A stretch of DNA of 64,000 nucleotides. Origin: Paenibacillus sp. FSL K6-3182 (lineage in GTDB: Bacteria > Bacillota > Bacilli > Paenibacillales > Paenibacillaceae). Where the stretch lies: positions 4,955,501 through 5,019,500 of the forward strand of contig NZ_CP150265.1 of the NCBI RefSeq assembly GCF_037976325.1. Direction: 5' to 3'. The notes below the pieces were generated by a model. That model saw nothing but the letters and a program-made list of their open reading frames with translations, ran no database searches and was not told where the DNA came from. This document shows, one piece after another, positions 40,917 through 50,364 of this stretch (within the stretch, counting starts at the first letter, position 1; each line of letters opens with the position of its first letter). Both the position numbers and the translations under genes were made by a program.

Positions 40917-41819
40917 ATGATGATTCCGTTTTATCCCTATTATGGCTACGAAACAAAGTGCAAACAGGAACCCCTAACCTTTCCGCCCCAGCATCAAGAC
41001 AGGCAGCCTGGCCTTGAATACAAAATGAACCCGCTACCGATTTCCGACAATCCCGCATATAAAGGAAGTGGAAAGCTGTCCGGCAAAGTAGCGATCATTA
41101 CTGGAGGAGACAGCGGAATTGGCCGAGCTGTTGCCATTGGCTTCGCCAAAGAGGGTGCTGATGTCGTTATCGTTTATTTGTACGAACGTCAAGACGCGCT
41201 TGCAACTCAGCAAATGGTAGCGCAATACGGTGGTCGCTGCCTGCTAATTGAAGGTGATCTCCGCAGGCCAGAGCTCTCCACAGAAATCATCAGAATAACA
41301 CTCGAGCATTATGGAAAAATCAATTGCTTGGTGCTTAACCAAGGAGTCCAGTTTCCTCAGACGAGTATTTTGGACATATCGAATGAGCAGCTGGAAGATA
41401 CTTATCGGACCAATATTTTTCCTCATTTCTATTTGACGAAAGCCGCGCTTGCATATCTTCATCCAGGCAGCACCATCATCAGCACAGCGTCCGTAACTGC
41501 ATATGCAGGTGCCCCGCTTCTGGTCGATTATTCTTCAACAAAAGGGGCAGTCGTATCTTTTACCCGTTCGTTATCGCTGCAGCTCGTTAATTGCGGGATA
41601 CGTGTTAATGCAGTTGCACCGGGTCCGATATGGACACCTCTGACCGTCTCCAGCTATCCAGCTGAATATGTGCAAACATTTGGCGCCAATACGCCAATGA
41701 AACGTGCAGGGCAGCCATTCGAGCTCGCTCCAACCTACATTTATTTAGCTTCAGACGATTCATCATTCGTTACAGGTCAGGTATTGCATGTCAATGGCGG
41801 AATCATGACAGAAACTTAG
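40917..41819 (+). CDS. SDR family oxidoreductase (YhdF/YhxC-type, with N-terminal extension)
   Basis: About 300 aa from the ATG at 40917 (GGAGG 6-8 bases upstream, itself inside the longer frame). A 45-residue Tyr/Pro-rich N-terminal extension (MMIPFYPYYGYETKCKQEPL) precedes the Rossmann motif ITGGDSGIGRAVA. LNQG replaces the usual NAG; this class often has NNA/NQG. Active site STASVTAYAGAPLLVDYSSTKGA (Ser, Tyr, Lys). The family includes general-stress glucose/ribitol-type dehydrogenases, but the substrate here is unknown. Convergent with the response regulator gene. Confidence 0.9.
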   Translation: MMIPFYPYYGYETKCKQEPLTFPPQHQDRQPGLEYKMNPLPISDNPAYKGSGKLSGKVAIITGGDSGIGRAVAIGFAKEGADVVIVYLYERQDALATQQMVAQYGGRCLLIEGDLRRPELSTEIIRITLEHYGKINCLVLNQGVQFPQTSILDISNEQLEDTYRTNIFPHFYLTKAALAYLHPGSTIISTASVTAYAGAPLLVDYSSTKGAVVSFTRSLSLQLVNCGIRVNAVAPGPIWTPLTVSSYPAEYVQTFGANTPMKRAGQPFELAPTYIYLASDDSSFVTGQVLHVNGGIMTET

Positions 41820-41850
41820 TCTTCACTGCCTTCTTACCTTTTCACAAAAT

Positions 41851-41900
41851 AAGGGGTTGCTCCTCAAGTAGATTAAGCTACTTGAGAAGCAACCCCTTAG
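41851..41900. terminator. Strong hairpin between convergent genes
   Basis: TAAGGGGTTGCT-CCTCAAGTAG pairs with its complement across ATTAAG (41851-41900). No T run on either side, but the stem is about 22 bp. Confidence 0.55.
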
Positions 41901-41903
41901 CAT

Positions 41904-43589
41904 TTATGAATGCTTTAAATAATAGGAAGCCGTCATGGGACGTTTCTCACATTTCTTGCGATAGGTTACTGGACTAAGTCCCGTCACCTTCTTGAAAATT
42001 CGGCTGAAATGCTCAGGATTAACATACCCTACACTTTCCGCTACATCGTAAATTTTCAACCCGTTCTCTAGTCCTTCTTTCGCTTTTTCAATTCTTAAAT
42101 TGGTTAAATAGTTGATAAAATTAATACCGATTTCTTTCGCAAACTGTTTGCTAAGATAACTGTCGCTCACACCGACCATGGCGCAAATCGTAGACAAATG
42201 CAAATCTTCATTAAAATGATTATCTAATATCGCTTTAGCTTTCGCTACAACAGGGCTCAGCCAAGCAGCTGTTTTGTCGAGCTTAGGATGCAGCTTATCA
42301 TGCAATGCATCAAGAAATAATTGCAGCCATTCCATGGTCTCATCCCATGTCTCTATACTCCGGACATGCTCAACCGGTTGAGGAAATCTTTCATGCAGCT
42401 TATCCCACGACATTCCTCGCTCATGCATCAGCGTGCCCGTTTCCCAGATCAAATCGCTGAGTGCTTTTTTGATAGGCTCAGGCGAGGATGGAAAGTATTC
42501 AAGCAGCAGCTTGAATCCGTGCTGAATGGACTGTTTCCATCGCATAGGGTCAGCATCTTTTAGCGCTTGCAGCAGCTCGAGCTTAAATGGCGCCCATGCT
42601 TCTTTCCAATTGTCCTTCTCTGCACCCATTGATCGTTCGGCTTCTGGATAAATCAAGTGGTCATATCCTTGATAGTAACTAAGAAGGGAAAGCCGTTCAG
42701 CTTGACGGAACAAACGATTCCACTGCATGACTCCATTCGCAGAGTCACTGATGCCGATCGATAAATGAAGATTCAAAAACTGCCGCAGCCTTATTTTCAC
42801 ATCCGTTAAGACGGCTTGGGTCAAACTTCGAATAGCCATCGCACTGCATTGCTCAGGGAAGGTGAAATACAGGATATAGTTCCGTTCATCATGACGACAA
42901 ACGCGGCATATTCCTTCATTTCTATCCGTGTTCGTCACGGTTCTAATGGTTTGCATAATAATTTGCTTCGTATGCTCGAAGTGAACCACTTGAGATAGTC
43001 TAATAAAGGCTACCTTTTGATTTTTCTCGCCCAACTGTTTCCGAACGATATTCAATCCTAATTTCAACTGTTCATCCAGTTCACAATCAGATGAGCTCAA
43101 TCCATCTGACACGGACAGCTGATGGAGCATGGAACAAACGATTTCGTCTTCATCCAGGGCAGACAATTCAGGTTCCGCAGCCTTGCTCCGCTGTCGCCTA
43201 TTCAATTCCTCCACTGTCTTATTCAGCACTGGCGCAATATATTGTTCATCCAATTTCGCCTTTAGCATATAATCAAACGCCCCAAGCACAAATGAGTCTC
43301 TTACATAGCCATAGTCGCCATATGCACTAAGCATAATAATAAGCGGCGGGCGTTCGAACGACACTTCTCTAAGTGCGGCAAGAAGCTCCACACCATTCAT
43401 GCGCGGCATCTTTATATCTGCGAAGATGATGTCGATATCCTGACGATCCTTTAGAAGATGCAATGCTTCTTCTCCGTCGCCAGCCTCTCCTACAATTTCA
43501 ATATCTGTTGAAGTTAAAGCGATATATTCCCGAAGCGCTAATCTGGCTAAAGGCTCGTCATCCACGATAAAAGCTTGGTATTTCGGCAT
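41904..43589 (-). CDS. AraC-type response regulator (YesN family)
   Basis: 561 aa from the ATG at 43589 (GGGGGAG 5-6 bases upstream). Receiver domain at residues 1-120, with the acidic pair DDEP, the phospho-acceptor Asp in IIFADIKMPRMNG and the Lys in LKAKLDEQY. A long middle region is followed by a C-terminal AraC HTH pair (LHLSTICAMVGVSDSYLSKQFAKEIGINFINYLTNLRIEKAKEGL ... IYDVAESVGYVNPEHFSRIFKKVTGLSPVTYRKK). It should be phosphorylated by the kinase encoded at 45065 and activate nearby sugar-transport genes. It is third in an operon whose middle gene encodes a solute-binding protein. Confidence 0.93.
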   Translation of the reverse strand: MPKYQAFIVDDEPLARLALREYIALTSTDIEIVGEAGDGEEALHLLKDRQDIDIIFADIKMPRMNGVELLAALREVSFERPPLIIMLSAYGDYGYVRDSFVLGAFDYMLKAKLDEQYIAPVLNKTVEELNRRQRSKAAEPELSALDEDEIVCSMLHQLSVSDGLSSSDCELDEQLKLGLNIVRKQLGEKNQKVAFIRLSQVVHFEHTKQIIMQTIRTVTNTDRNEGICRVCRHDERNYILYFTFPEQCSAMAIRSLTQAVLTDVKIRLRQFLNLHLSIGISDSANGVMQWNRLFRQAERLSLLSYYQGYDHLIYPEAERSMGAEKDNWKEAWAPFKLELLQALKDADPMRWKQSIQHGFKLLLEYFPSSPEPIKKALSDLIWETGTLMHERGMSWDKLHERFPQPVEHVRSIETWDETMEWLQLFLDALHDKLHPKLDKTAAWLSPVVAKAKAILDNHFNEDLHLSTICAMVGVSDSYLSKQFAKEIGINFINYLTNLRIEKAKEGLENGLKIYDVAESVGYVNPEHFSRIFKKVTGLSPVTYRKKCEKRPMTASYYLKHS

Positions 43590-43617
43590 CTTACTCCCCC
43601 TCATACATCGATAGGCT

Positions 43618-44943
43618 TTAATTATGCTGAACATATTGGACCGCTTTGCTCCAGTTTTCATTTATCTTGTTCTGAATGCCTGCTGCTGACTCGCCTGCAA
43701 AAATTTCTTGTGCCAGCTTTTTCTCGTCATACTGCGCTGCGTTTTTCACTTGTACAAATTTCTCATCTAACGCGGAATACATAAAAGGTACAAATGGATG
43801 CTCTCTATTCTCCTCATTAAAAAAGGGAAGTATGGACTGAACATCCGTTAACGTCGATGAGCTTTGTGAGTTGTTAATAAAAGCCTGATAAACCTCAGGG
43901 CTGAATACCCATTCAAGAAATTGTATCGCTTCTTCTTTGTTTTTGGAGTTTTTGTTAATCGCCATATACTGGTCCGGCATCGTTACAGAAAGCAGCGGTT
44001 CTTTGGTCGTTTCCCTCCACGGCAGTGCAAAAGCACCTATATCCTCATCATTGCTCACTTTTGCCACATGATCCGAGTAATACCATTGACCGAGTGCGAT
44101 CATTGCCGCTTCTCCGGACTGAAACAATTGTTTCGCCTGATCAAAGCCAATTTCGAGCGCGTTGGGACCAGCTAATTTATTTTCCGCGATCGTCTTGAGC
44201 ATATCGGCTGCTTTGCCAAAGGCTGAGCCTTCTCCGAATGGTCTCAATTCGTTTGATATATTAGCCAAATAGTTCTCGTCCTTCGCAAAGATTGGCGGTC
44301 CAAATTCAATAAATGGATAGAAGGTCCAATCATCTTTGCCCCCGATAGCAATCGGAATATATTTGCCGTGCAATTTAATTTGATTCAGTATATCCATAAA
44401 TTGTCCTAAGGTTTGCGGAACACTAACGCCTACCTCTTCAAAAATACTTGGTCGATAATACACATACTCAGAGAAGGATATGAGAGGCAAGCCAAGTGTT
44501 TCCCCCTCTATTTCAGCTGGGTATTTATTTCTGCTCGTTGCTTGCAATTGATTAAGAGACAGCAATGAATTTTTATAAATAGGCAAATGACCCGGTTTCA
44601 AATAAAATAGGTCAGGCAAATCATTTGCCGTCAGACGCACCTTTAAATATTGGCCGCTATTATCTGGAATCGTCTCTACTTCCACGGTTACATTTGGTTT
44701 GAGAGCCGAATATTCCTTCACCTTCTCCGTCCAAAATTCGATATCCGTCTTCGATTCCCATATTCCAAATTTCATTTTTACCGGCTGATTTTGATTGGAG
44801 GTTTGTTTCTGTGGTGCATTAACAACCAAAGAATAAATCGTGTCATTGGTATCAGCCTTAAACATTCCAATCCATCCTGCAAGCAAGCCTACCGATATCA
44901 AAGTAACGACTAAGACTGAGACAATATTTTTGTTAAATTTCAT
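43618..44943 (-). CDS. Membrane-anchored extracellular solute-binding protein in a two-component operon
   Basis: 441 aa from the ATG at 44943 (GGGAGAAGTGGAA ahead). SBP_bac_1 fold (FGIWESKTDIEFWTEKVKEYSALKPNVTVEVETIP; QWYYSDHVAKVSNDEDIGAFALPW; FLEWVFSPEVYQAFI). Residues 6-26 (NIVSVLVVTLISVGLLAGWIG) form a hydrophobic segment without a lipobox Cys, so it stays as a membrane anchor rather than a lipoprotein. It lies between the sensor kinase and response regulator genes. A separate lipoprotein SBP belongs to the divergent transporter, so this copy is probably a sensing partner of the kinase. Confidence 0.85.
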   Translation of the reverse strand: MKFNKNIVSVLVVTLISVGLLAGWIGMFKADTNDTIYSLVVNAPQKQTSNQNQPVKMKFGIWESKTDIEFWTEKVKEYSALKPNVTVEVETIPDNSGQYLKVRLTANDLPDLFYLKPGHLPIYKNSLLSLNQLQATSRNKYPAEIEGETLGLPLISFSEYVYYRPSIFEEVGVSVPQTLGQFMDILNQIKLHGKYIPIAIGGKDDWTFYPFIEFGPPIFAKDENYLANISNELRPFGEGSAFGKAADMLKTIAENKLAGPNALEIGFDQAKQLFQSGEAAMIALGQWYYSDHVAKVSNDEDIGAFALPWRETTKEPLLSVTMPDQYMAINKNSKNKEEAIQFLEWVFSPEVYQAFINNSQSSSTLTDVQSILPFFNEENREHPFVPFMYSALDEKFVQVKNAAQYDEKKLAQEIFAGESAAGIQNKINENWSKAVQYVQHN

Positions 44944-45064
44944 TTCCACTTCTCCCAGCAAAACCTGAACCCGCAAAGAAATGATTGCGCTTTCAAGTAT
45001 ATGGCATTTATTATACAGCGTTTATGGATAGAAAAGATGACATTTTTAGTTCAAACATGATCAT

Positions 45065-46846
45065 TTATGCTGAAAAATCAGCCATTTCCTCATCCGGTTC
45101 ATTAATCAAAGGCAATCGAATGCTAACCTTTGTTCCCTGCGGCAGATTAGACTCGTATCGTAATCCATATTGCAAGCCGTAGTGCAGTTGTATCCGTCGA
45201 TGTACATTTCGATTACCCATTCCGCTAAACGTATAGGAGGCCGTTCTGTCTTCAAGCTGATCAATTACGTCTGACGTTATTCCCATCCCATTGTCTGCGA
45301 TCGTAATGAGTAAATTTTTATCCTCCTTTACGATTGTGATTGTGATAATTCCAGGGTAATCAATATCCTTCAGACCATGAATGATGCTATTTTCCAATAT
45401 AGGCTGCAGCAATAGCTTTAACAGATAATGTCCTGTAACCTCAGGATCAATGTTCCATTCCATTTGGATGGGCCTGCCGAAACGTATCTCCATTATGTAC
45501 AAATAATGCTTCAAATGGTCGACTTCGTCCGCTATCGTAGTTAGAAGCCCTCCGCGGTTAAAAGAGGATGCTAAAAGCTGTGTCAACGAGTGAGTCATGT
45601 TGCGGATATTGTCCGCTTTGCTTATAAAAGCCATAAATTTAATTGCGTTTAACGTGTTGATTAGAAAATGCGGATTAATTTGCGACTGCAGCGCGGCAAA
45701 TTCAGCTTTACGCTTTTCGACCTCCTGCTTCTCACGCTGGCTTATTAACTGGCGAACCTGTTCGGTCATCAGATTAAAAGAATGGCCCAGCCTCACCATC
45801 TCCAAGCTGCCTGAGCCTGTAAATTTCGCATTTAAATCTCCACCCGTTACACGAACCATTTGGTGGAGCAGCACACGAATCGGCTTGGTCACATTGGAAA
45901 CGAAATAGAAGGAAACGAGCACAAACGCTAAAATGATCAAAATAGCGAGAAACCATACAAACGAATTTACATTCCGGTAATTGGCGAGCAAATCTGCGAA
46001 TGGAATAATTTGAACAATGTACCAATCTGTATTGTCTACTTTTGCATATGTTATTAATTTCTTATTATCCTCTGAGTCATCCACGAAGGACCCTTCTACC
46101 CCGCGGCTTATTTCTTTCGACCAATTCTTCACAACGTGGCTTCCTCTATCAATAACTGTATTTGAAGCGATGATTTGACCTTTGCCGCTTACAATATGCA
46201 GAACTGATTCAGAATTATCGCGTGACTGCAAAATATGATCGAAAGTTCCGCTTTCAAATGTAAATAGGATCAATTCCATTTTGGACATTCGATTAGTCGT
46301 GCTTGGAGAGAGCGCAGCGGCCATCATGTACGGATTGTAATTCCCATAAAGAGCGTTGGGAAGCATGCCTTGAAACCGTATGACATCAGGCTTGCTAATT
46401 ATGTCACGGTACCAATCTTGCTCGCGTACAGCAGAGTCATCCATCATCATGTTTTTCAAATAAGAATATGATTTTCCGTTATCAAAAAAAAAGTTAACAG
46501 AGAGCACACGGCCAGAGACCGATGCGGTGTACTTCTCGATCATTATTTTCAGCTTATTGGCAGCCTTCTGCTTCTCGATGCCGCTCAAACGATTAATATC
46601 AAATATGGTAAAAATGACATCCTGATCTACGCCAATCGAAGCAAACAGACCAGACATTCGGTTAATTTCCTGACTCACCGAATATGAAAGCGCTTTCGAT
46701 ATTTGCAGCGAGCGCCCAGTGTTTTGTTCGAGAATATCCCGTTCGTAAATGTTCAATATAACGGAGCATATTAAAAAGACAGGTACGATAACAACAGAAA
46801 TAAAAAATAGTTTTAATATGGTAGACATGCGCAAGTTTTTTTGCAT
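45065..46846 (-). CDS. Sensor histidine kinase (YesM family)
   Basis: 593 aa. TM1 at about residues 10-32 (ILKLFFISVVIVPVFLICSVIL), an extracytoplasmic Cache-like sensor (about 35-290), TM2 at about 295-318 (FVWFLAILIILAFVLVSFYF), a HAMP domain, then the YesM-type kinase with FAALQSQINPHFLINTLNAIKF (His in INPHFL) and HATPase_c (PILENSIIHGLKD, DNGMGI). It phosphorylates the AraC-type regulator. AAGGAGCC precedes the ATG. First gene of the kinase, binding protein and regulator operon, divergent from the sugar ABC transporter. Confidence 0.94.
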   Translation of the reverse strand: MQKNLRMSTILKLFFISVVIVPVFLICSVILNIYERDILEQNTGRSLQISKALSYSVSQEINRMSGLFASIGVDQDVIFTIFDINRLSGIEKQKAANKLKIMIEKYTASVSGRVLSVNFFFDNGKSYSYLKNMMMDDSAVREQDWYRDIISKPDVIRFQGMLPNALYGNYNPYMMAAALSPSTTNRMSKMELILFTFESGTFDHILQSRDNSESVLHIVSGKGQIIASNTVIDRGSHVVKNWSKEISRGVEGSFVDDSEDNKKLITYAKVDNTDWYIVQIIPFADLLANYRNVNSFVWFLAILIILAFVLVSFYFVSNVTKPIRVLLHQMVRVTGGDLNAKFTGSGSLEMVRLGHSFNLMTEQVRQLISQREKQEVEKRKAEFAALQSQINPHFLINTLNAIKFMAFISKADNIRNMTHSLTQLLASSFNRGGLLTTIADEVDHLKHYLYIMEIRFGRPIQMEWNIDPEVTGHYLLKLLLQPILENSIIHGLKDIDYPGIITITIVKEDKNLLITIADNGMGITSDVIDQLEDRTASYTFSGMGNRNVHRRIQLHYGLQYGLRYESNLPQGTKVSIRLPLINEPDEEMADFSA

Positions 46847-46977
46847 ATTGGCTCCTTGATTAGATGTTAGGCTTACTCCTCGTATATAACCACCTCAAGC
46901 TCATCGCTGTCAATATTCATTTTGGCAAAATCAGTTTCCTTTCTATTAATAAAGTAGTGCACCCGCTCGCTGTTTGC

Positions 46978-46991
46978 TGTAACCGCTTCCT
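46978..46991 (+). promoter_or_regulatory. Possible cre (CcpA) site upstream of the sugar ABC operon
   Basis: TGTAACCGCTTCCT fits the recalled cre pattern WTGNAANCGNWNNCW except at its first base, in the divergent intergenic region. It sits near a TATAAC that could be a -10. A single-match call. Confidence 0.3.
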
Positions 46992-47108
46992 TATCAGCTA
47001 TAACCAAATATAAATTGAGTACAAAATATGACGGATTCAGTTCAAAAATGGTCATGTACCCGGTTGCATACCCAGCGGTATACTTACCAAAAAAAGGAGG
47101 AGTCAACA

Positions 47109-48503
47109 ATGCAAAGAAACAAAATATTTTCGATTTTATTAACAGTAATGATGATCTTTTTAGCCGTCGGGTGCTCAAACTCGAAGAGCAACAACCCGGA
47201 GGTTACCGAGTCTCCCGCTCCTGCTGCAACAACCGAGCCCACTTCTGCTGCCGAGCCAAGTCCTGATGCTGCCGGCCTTGAAGGCAAAGTCGTCTTCTGG
47301 TCCATGTGGAGCGACACCGAACCGCAAGCAAAAGTGATTAAAGTGGCAGTCGATGAATTTAAAGCTGCTAATCCAAAAGTTACCGTCGATCTGAAGTTTA
47401 CAGGACGGGATATTAGAAAGCTGATTAAACCAGCACTCGACGGCGGCGAACAAATCGATATATTCGAGGATGATCCTTCCGTTACGATGGCGATCGTTAA
47501 GGACCATTTGCTGAAGCTGGATGAATATTTGGCTACACCATCTGTAGGCATGGAAGGAAAATCATTGCAAGATTCACTTATGCCAAGCTTAATGGATTGG
47601 ACAAAATCTTTATCAGTAACAGCAGGACTTGAAGAAGGCCACTATGCGATTCCGCAGCAGCCGTTCGCTGTACTATTTTTCTACAACAAAGAAGTGTTTG
47701 AGAAAGCAGGAATTACGACTCCGCCTAGCTCATGGGAGCAGTTTATGGAATATTGTGAGCTGATTAAAAAATCTGGCGTTGCTCCGATTACATTTGATGA
47801 TGCATACCGTGATTTGTTCATCGGCGGATACCTCAGCAGCGCAATGGGCAATGAATGGGTCGATGCACTTGTGAATGACAAAACAGGCGAGATGTGGAAG
47901 GATCCGATCATCCTTCAATTCGCCAAAGATATGGTCATGATGAAAGAGAAAGGTTACTTCTCTTCTAAGCTTGCAGGCAGTAAATACCCAGCTGCACAGC
48001 AGGATCTCGTATTCGGTCAATCCGCAGCTTATCTGAACGGCACTTGGCTTCCGAATGAAGTTTCTGCAACAGCAGGTCCTGATTTCAAATGGGGCTCCTT
48101 CCAATTCCCAACTGTGCCTAACGGCAACGGAAAAGGCCAGAATGAGCTGACATTTGGCGCACAAGCTCTTATGCTGAACAAAAACAGCAGCAATAAAGAA
48201 GCTGCTATCGAATTGGTTAAATACCTGGTAAGCCAAAAAACACAAGCTGAAATGGTGAAGCAAGCTCAAGCTATTCCCGTTTCTATCGATACAGAATGGC
48301 CTGCAGCACTCGCTGAAGCAGAAACAGCAATTAACAACGCTAAGGTCAATGCGCCATGGGGCTACGGAATCAACAACTCCGCTGACTTCTCCAAAGGCGT
48401 AATCGTACCCGTATTTATGGAGCTTGCCGCTGGTAAATTAACGGCAGACGCATACGTCAACAAAATGAGTGCAGAAGCCAAAAAGTTTTATGGCACAAAA
48501 TAA
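47109..48503 (+). CDS. Sugar ABC transporter substrate-binding lipoprotein (CUT1)
   Basis: 464 aa from the ATG at 47109 (AAGGAGG 8 bases upstream); the longer frame is an artefact. Lipobox in MIFLAVGCSNS (about residue 22), then a Thr/Pro/Ala-rich linker. SBP_bac_1 fold: VVFWSMWSDTEPQAKVIKVAVDEFKAANPKVTVDLKF and AALELVKYLVSQKTQAEMV-like C-terminal helix. It supplies the CUT1 permeases downstream. Separated from them by a 98-bp gap with a stable hairpin. The substrate is probably an oligosaccharide, by analogy with the family and the neighbouring GH8. Confidence 0.93.
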   Translation: MQRNKIFSILLTVMMIFLAVGCSNSKSNNPEVTESPAPAATTEPTSAAEPSPDAAGLEGKVVFWSMWSDTEPQAKVIKVAVDEFKAANPKVTVDLKFTGRDIRKLIKPALDGGEQIDIFEDDPSVTMAIVKDHLLKLDEYLATPSVGMEGKSLQDSLMPSLMDWTKSLSVTAGLEEGHYAIPQQPFAVLFFYNKEVFEKAGITTPPSSWEQFMEYCELIKKSGVAPITFDDAYRDLFIGGYLSSAMGNEWVDALVNDKTGEMWKDPIILQFAKDMVMMKEKGYFSSKLAGSKYPAAQQDLVFGQSAAYLNGTWLPNEVSATAGPDFKWGSFQFPTVPNGNGKGQNELTFGAQALMLNKNSSNKEAAIELVKYLVSQKTQAEMVKQAQAIPVSIDTEWPAALAEAETAINNAKVNAPWGYGINNSADFSKGVIVPVFMELAAGKLTADAYVNKMSAEAKKFYGTK

Positions 48504-48523
48504 CGTTAATTAAATACTTCGAT

Positions 48524-48558
48524 CATTGTGCAGCGATCCTTCGGATTGCTGCACAATG
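48524..48558 (+). other. Intercistronic hairpin after the binding-protein gene
   Basis: CATTGTGCAGCGATCC pairs with GGATTGCTGCACAATG across a 3-nt loop, with no T run after it. Such hairpins usually stabilise the 3-prime end of binding-protein mRNA and allow partial read-through to the permeases. Confidence 0.6.
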
Positions 48559-48601
48559 ACGTTATAACGGATTATGAATCATATCCGGGAGGGAAATTTA
48601 C

Positions 48602-49516
48602 ATGCAAATTAAAAAACCGATGATTGCCCTTTTCCTTTTGCCGGCGGTACTCATCTATCTTGCAGTCTTTCTATATCCAACGCTCAGAGCTTTGCTGATG
48701 AGTTTCTATTCCTTGCCGTCCATATCCAGCAAAATGTCAGAGTGGTCATTTATCGGATTCGAAAATTACACAGACCTGTTCCGCAACAGCTATTTTATGG
48801 ACTCTGCATGGAATGTATTGAAAATATGGCTGTTTGGCGGCATCATCACGATTTGCTCCGCCCTCCTTTTTGCTGCTATTTTATCATCCGGTGTCCGCGG
48901 CAAAACGTTCTGGCGCTCGCTCGTTTATTTGCCGAATACCGTATCTGCAGTCGTGTTATCCGTTATTTGGATTCATTATATATTTAATTCAAGCTATGGC
49001 TTCTTAACGAAGCTGTTCCGTTTCCTTGGACTCGATATGCTTGCCGATATTCAGTGGACGAGCGACAGTTATTTGTTCCTCTCCATGCTGCTGGCGTACT
49101 GCTTTGGTTCCATCGGCTACTTTATGCTTATCCTTAACGCCGGAATGGACCGTATACCACGCGATTATTACGAAGCTGCCCTGCTCGAAGGGGCTAACCC
49201 ATTGCACAAGTTTTTCCGAATCACGCTGCCGCTGCTTCAGGACATATTCCGTATGACGCTCGTTTTATGGACGGTAACAGCCGTGAATTTCTTTGTCTGG
49301 TCCGCTACCTTTGGCGGTGCGAGTGAAAGCGTCGCTACGATGACGCCGGGCTACTTTATGTATCTCAAAGTGTTTGGCGACGGCACTTCAGTTTATACGC
49401 AGGATGCCTTTAATGTAGGAGCAGGCGCGGCAGTAGGCGTTAGTATTACGATATCAATTCTAATCCTATCCGCCATCATCAATCAGTTCTTCCGTAAAGA
49501 ACGTCTTGAATATTAA
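48602..49516 (+). CDS. Sugar ABC transporter permease (MalF-like)
   Basis: 304 aa with six predicted helices, the first at about residues 8-30. It starts MQIKKPMIALFLLPAVLIYLAVFLYP, typical of CUT1 MalF/UgpA subunits. The EAA motif reads YYEAALLEGANPLHKFFRITLPLL at about residue 195. No ATPase gene is in the locus, so a shared MsmX-type ATPase encoded elsewhere is expected, as in other Bacillales CUT1 systems. Confidence 0.93.
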   Translation: MQIKKPMIALFLLPAVLIYLAVFLYPTLRALLMSFYSLPSISSKMSEWSFIGFENYTDLFRNSYFMDSAWNVLKIWLFGGIITICSALLFAAILSSGVRGKTFWRSLVYLPNTVSAVVLSVIWIHYIFNSSYGFLTKLFRFLGLDMLADIQWTSDSYLFLSMLLAYCFGSIGYFMLILNAGMDRIPRDYYEAALLEGANPLHKFFRITLPLLQDIFRMTLVLWTVTAVNFFVWSATFGGASESVATMTPGYFMYLKVFGDGTSVYTQDAFNVGAGAAVGVSITISILILSAIINQFFRKERLEY

Positions 49517-49531
49517 AGATGAGGTGTTAGC

Positions 49532-50347
49532 ATGGTTAATAAAATTCGGTACGTACCGCTCTATTTGTGGCTGCTGTTCACGATTGTATTGTTCGGCTTC
49601 GCCATTCTAGCTTCACTGAGCACAACAAGAGGCATTTTTACGAATTCACTATTTGAGAGCGGCATTCATTTCTCCAATTATATCGATTTATTCAAAACCC
49701 AGAAGATGGGACGGTACTTTCTGAACAGTGTTATTTATACCGTTTCAGCTTGCGTCGGTGTTCTCGTATTCGCTGCTCCTGCCGCTTATGTTTTGGGCAG
49801 AGTAAAATTTCGCGGCAAAAAAATAGTCAATCTGATGTTTTTATCCGCAATTTCCATCCCTGGCCTGCTCATATCCATCCCGCTTTTTTCATTGTTCGTT
49901 GAGCTGAAGCTTACGGGTTCCATTATTACGCTCGTATTAATCTATATTTTCACTAATATTCCGTTTAGCGTATTCCTTCTCACCGGATTTTTCGCTTCCA
50001 TTCCGAAGGAATTGGAAGAATCAGCAGCTGTTGACGGCTGCGGCCCTATCCAGACGTTTATCAAAATTATATTACCTGTTGCCCAGCCTGGCCTAATTAC
50101 AGTTTCTATTTTCAACTTTATGTCGATATGGAATGAGTATTTGTATGCGCTTATATTTGCTGGTGATCCGAAACATCATACGCTCGCGCTTGCATTGCAA
50201 TCCATCGTACTCGGCTTTACCAACACAGGAAACTATTCCGGTATTTTTGCAGCATCCATCATCGTATTTTTGCCTACTTTCATTTTGTATTTGTTTATTT
50301 CCAAGCGAATTGTTGCAGGCATTACAGTTGGATCAGTAAAAGGATAG
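49532..50347 (+). CDS. Sugar ABC transporter permease (MalG-like)
   Basis: 271 aa, second CUT1 permease, 15 bp after the first. Six hydrophobic segments, EAA motif ELEESAAVDGCGPIQTFIKIILPVAQPG near residue 165, and the C-terminal KRIVAGITVGSVKG typical of MalG/UgpE-type subunits. GATGAGGTG serves as RBS. Pairs with the previous permease. Confidence 0.94.
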   Translation: MVNKIRYVPLYLWLLFTIVLFGFAILASLSTTRGIFTNSLFESGIHFSNYIDLFKTQKMGRYFLNSVIYTVSACVGVLVFAAPAAYVLGRVKFRGKKIVNLMFLSAISIPGLLISIPLFSLFVELKLTGSIITLVLIYIFTNIPFSVFLLTGFFASIPKELEESAAVDGCGPIQTFIKIILPVAQPGLITVSIFNFMSIWNEYLYALIFAGDPKHHTLALALQSIVLGFTNTGNYSGIFAASIIVFLPTFILYLFISKRIVAGITVGSVKG

Positions 50348-50364
50348 AAAGGAGTTCATTCACC

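Noticed and set aside
46873..47178. Leftward 101-aa frame between the kinase and the CUT1 SBP
   Set aside because: It runs antisense through the SBP start and its RBS, has no domain and no RBS of its own.
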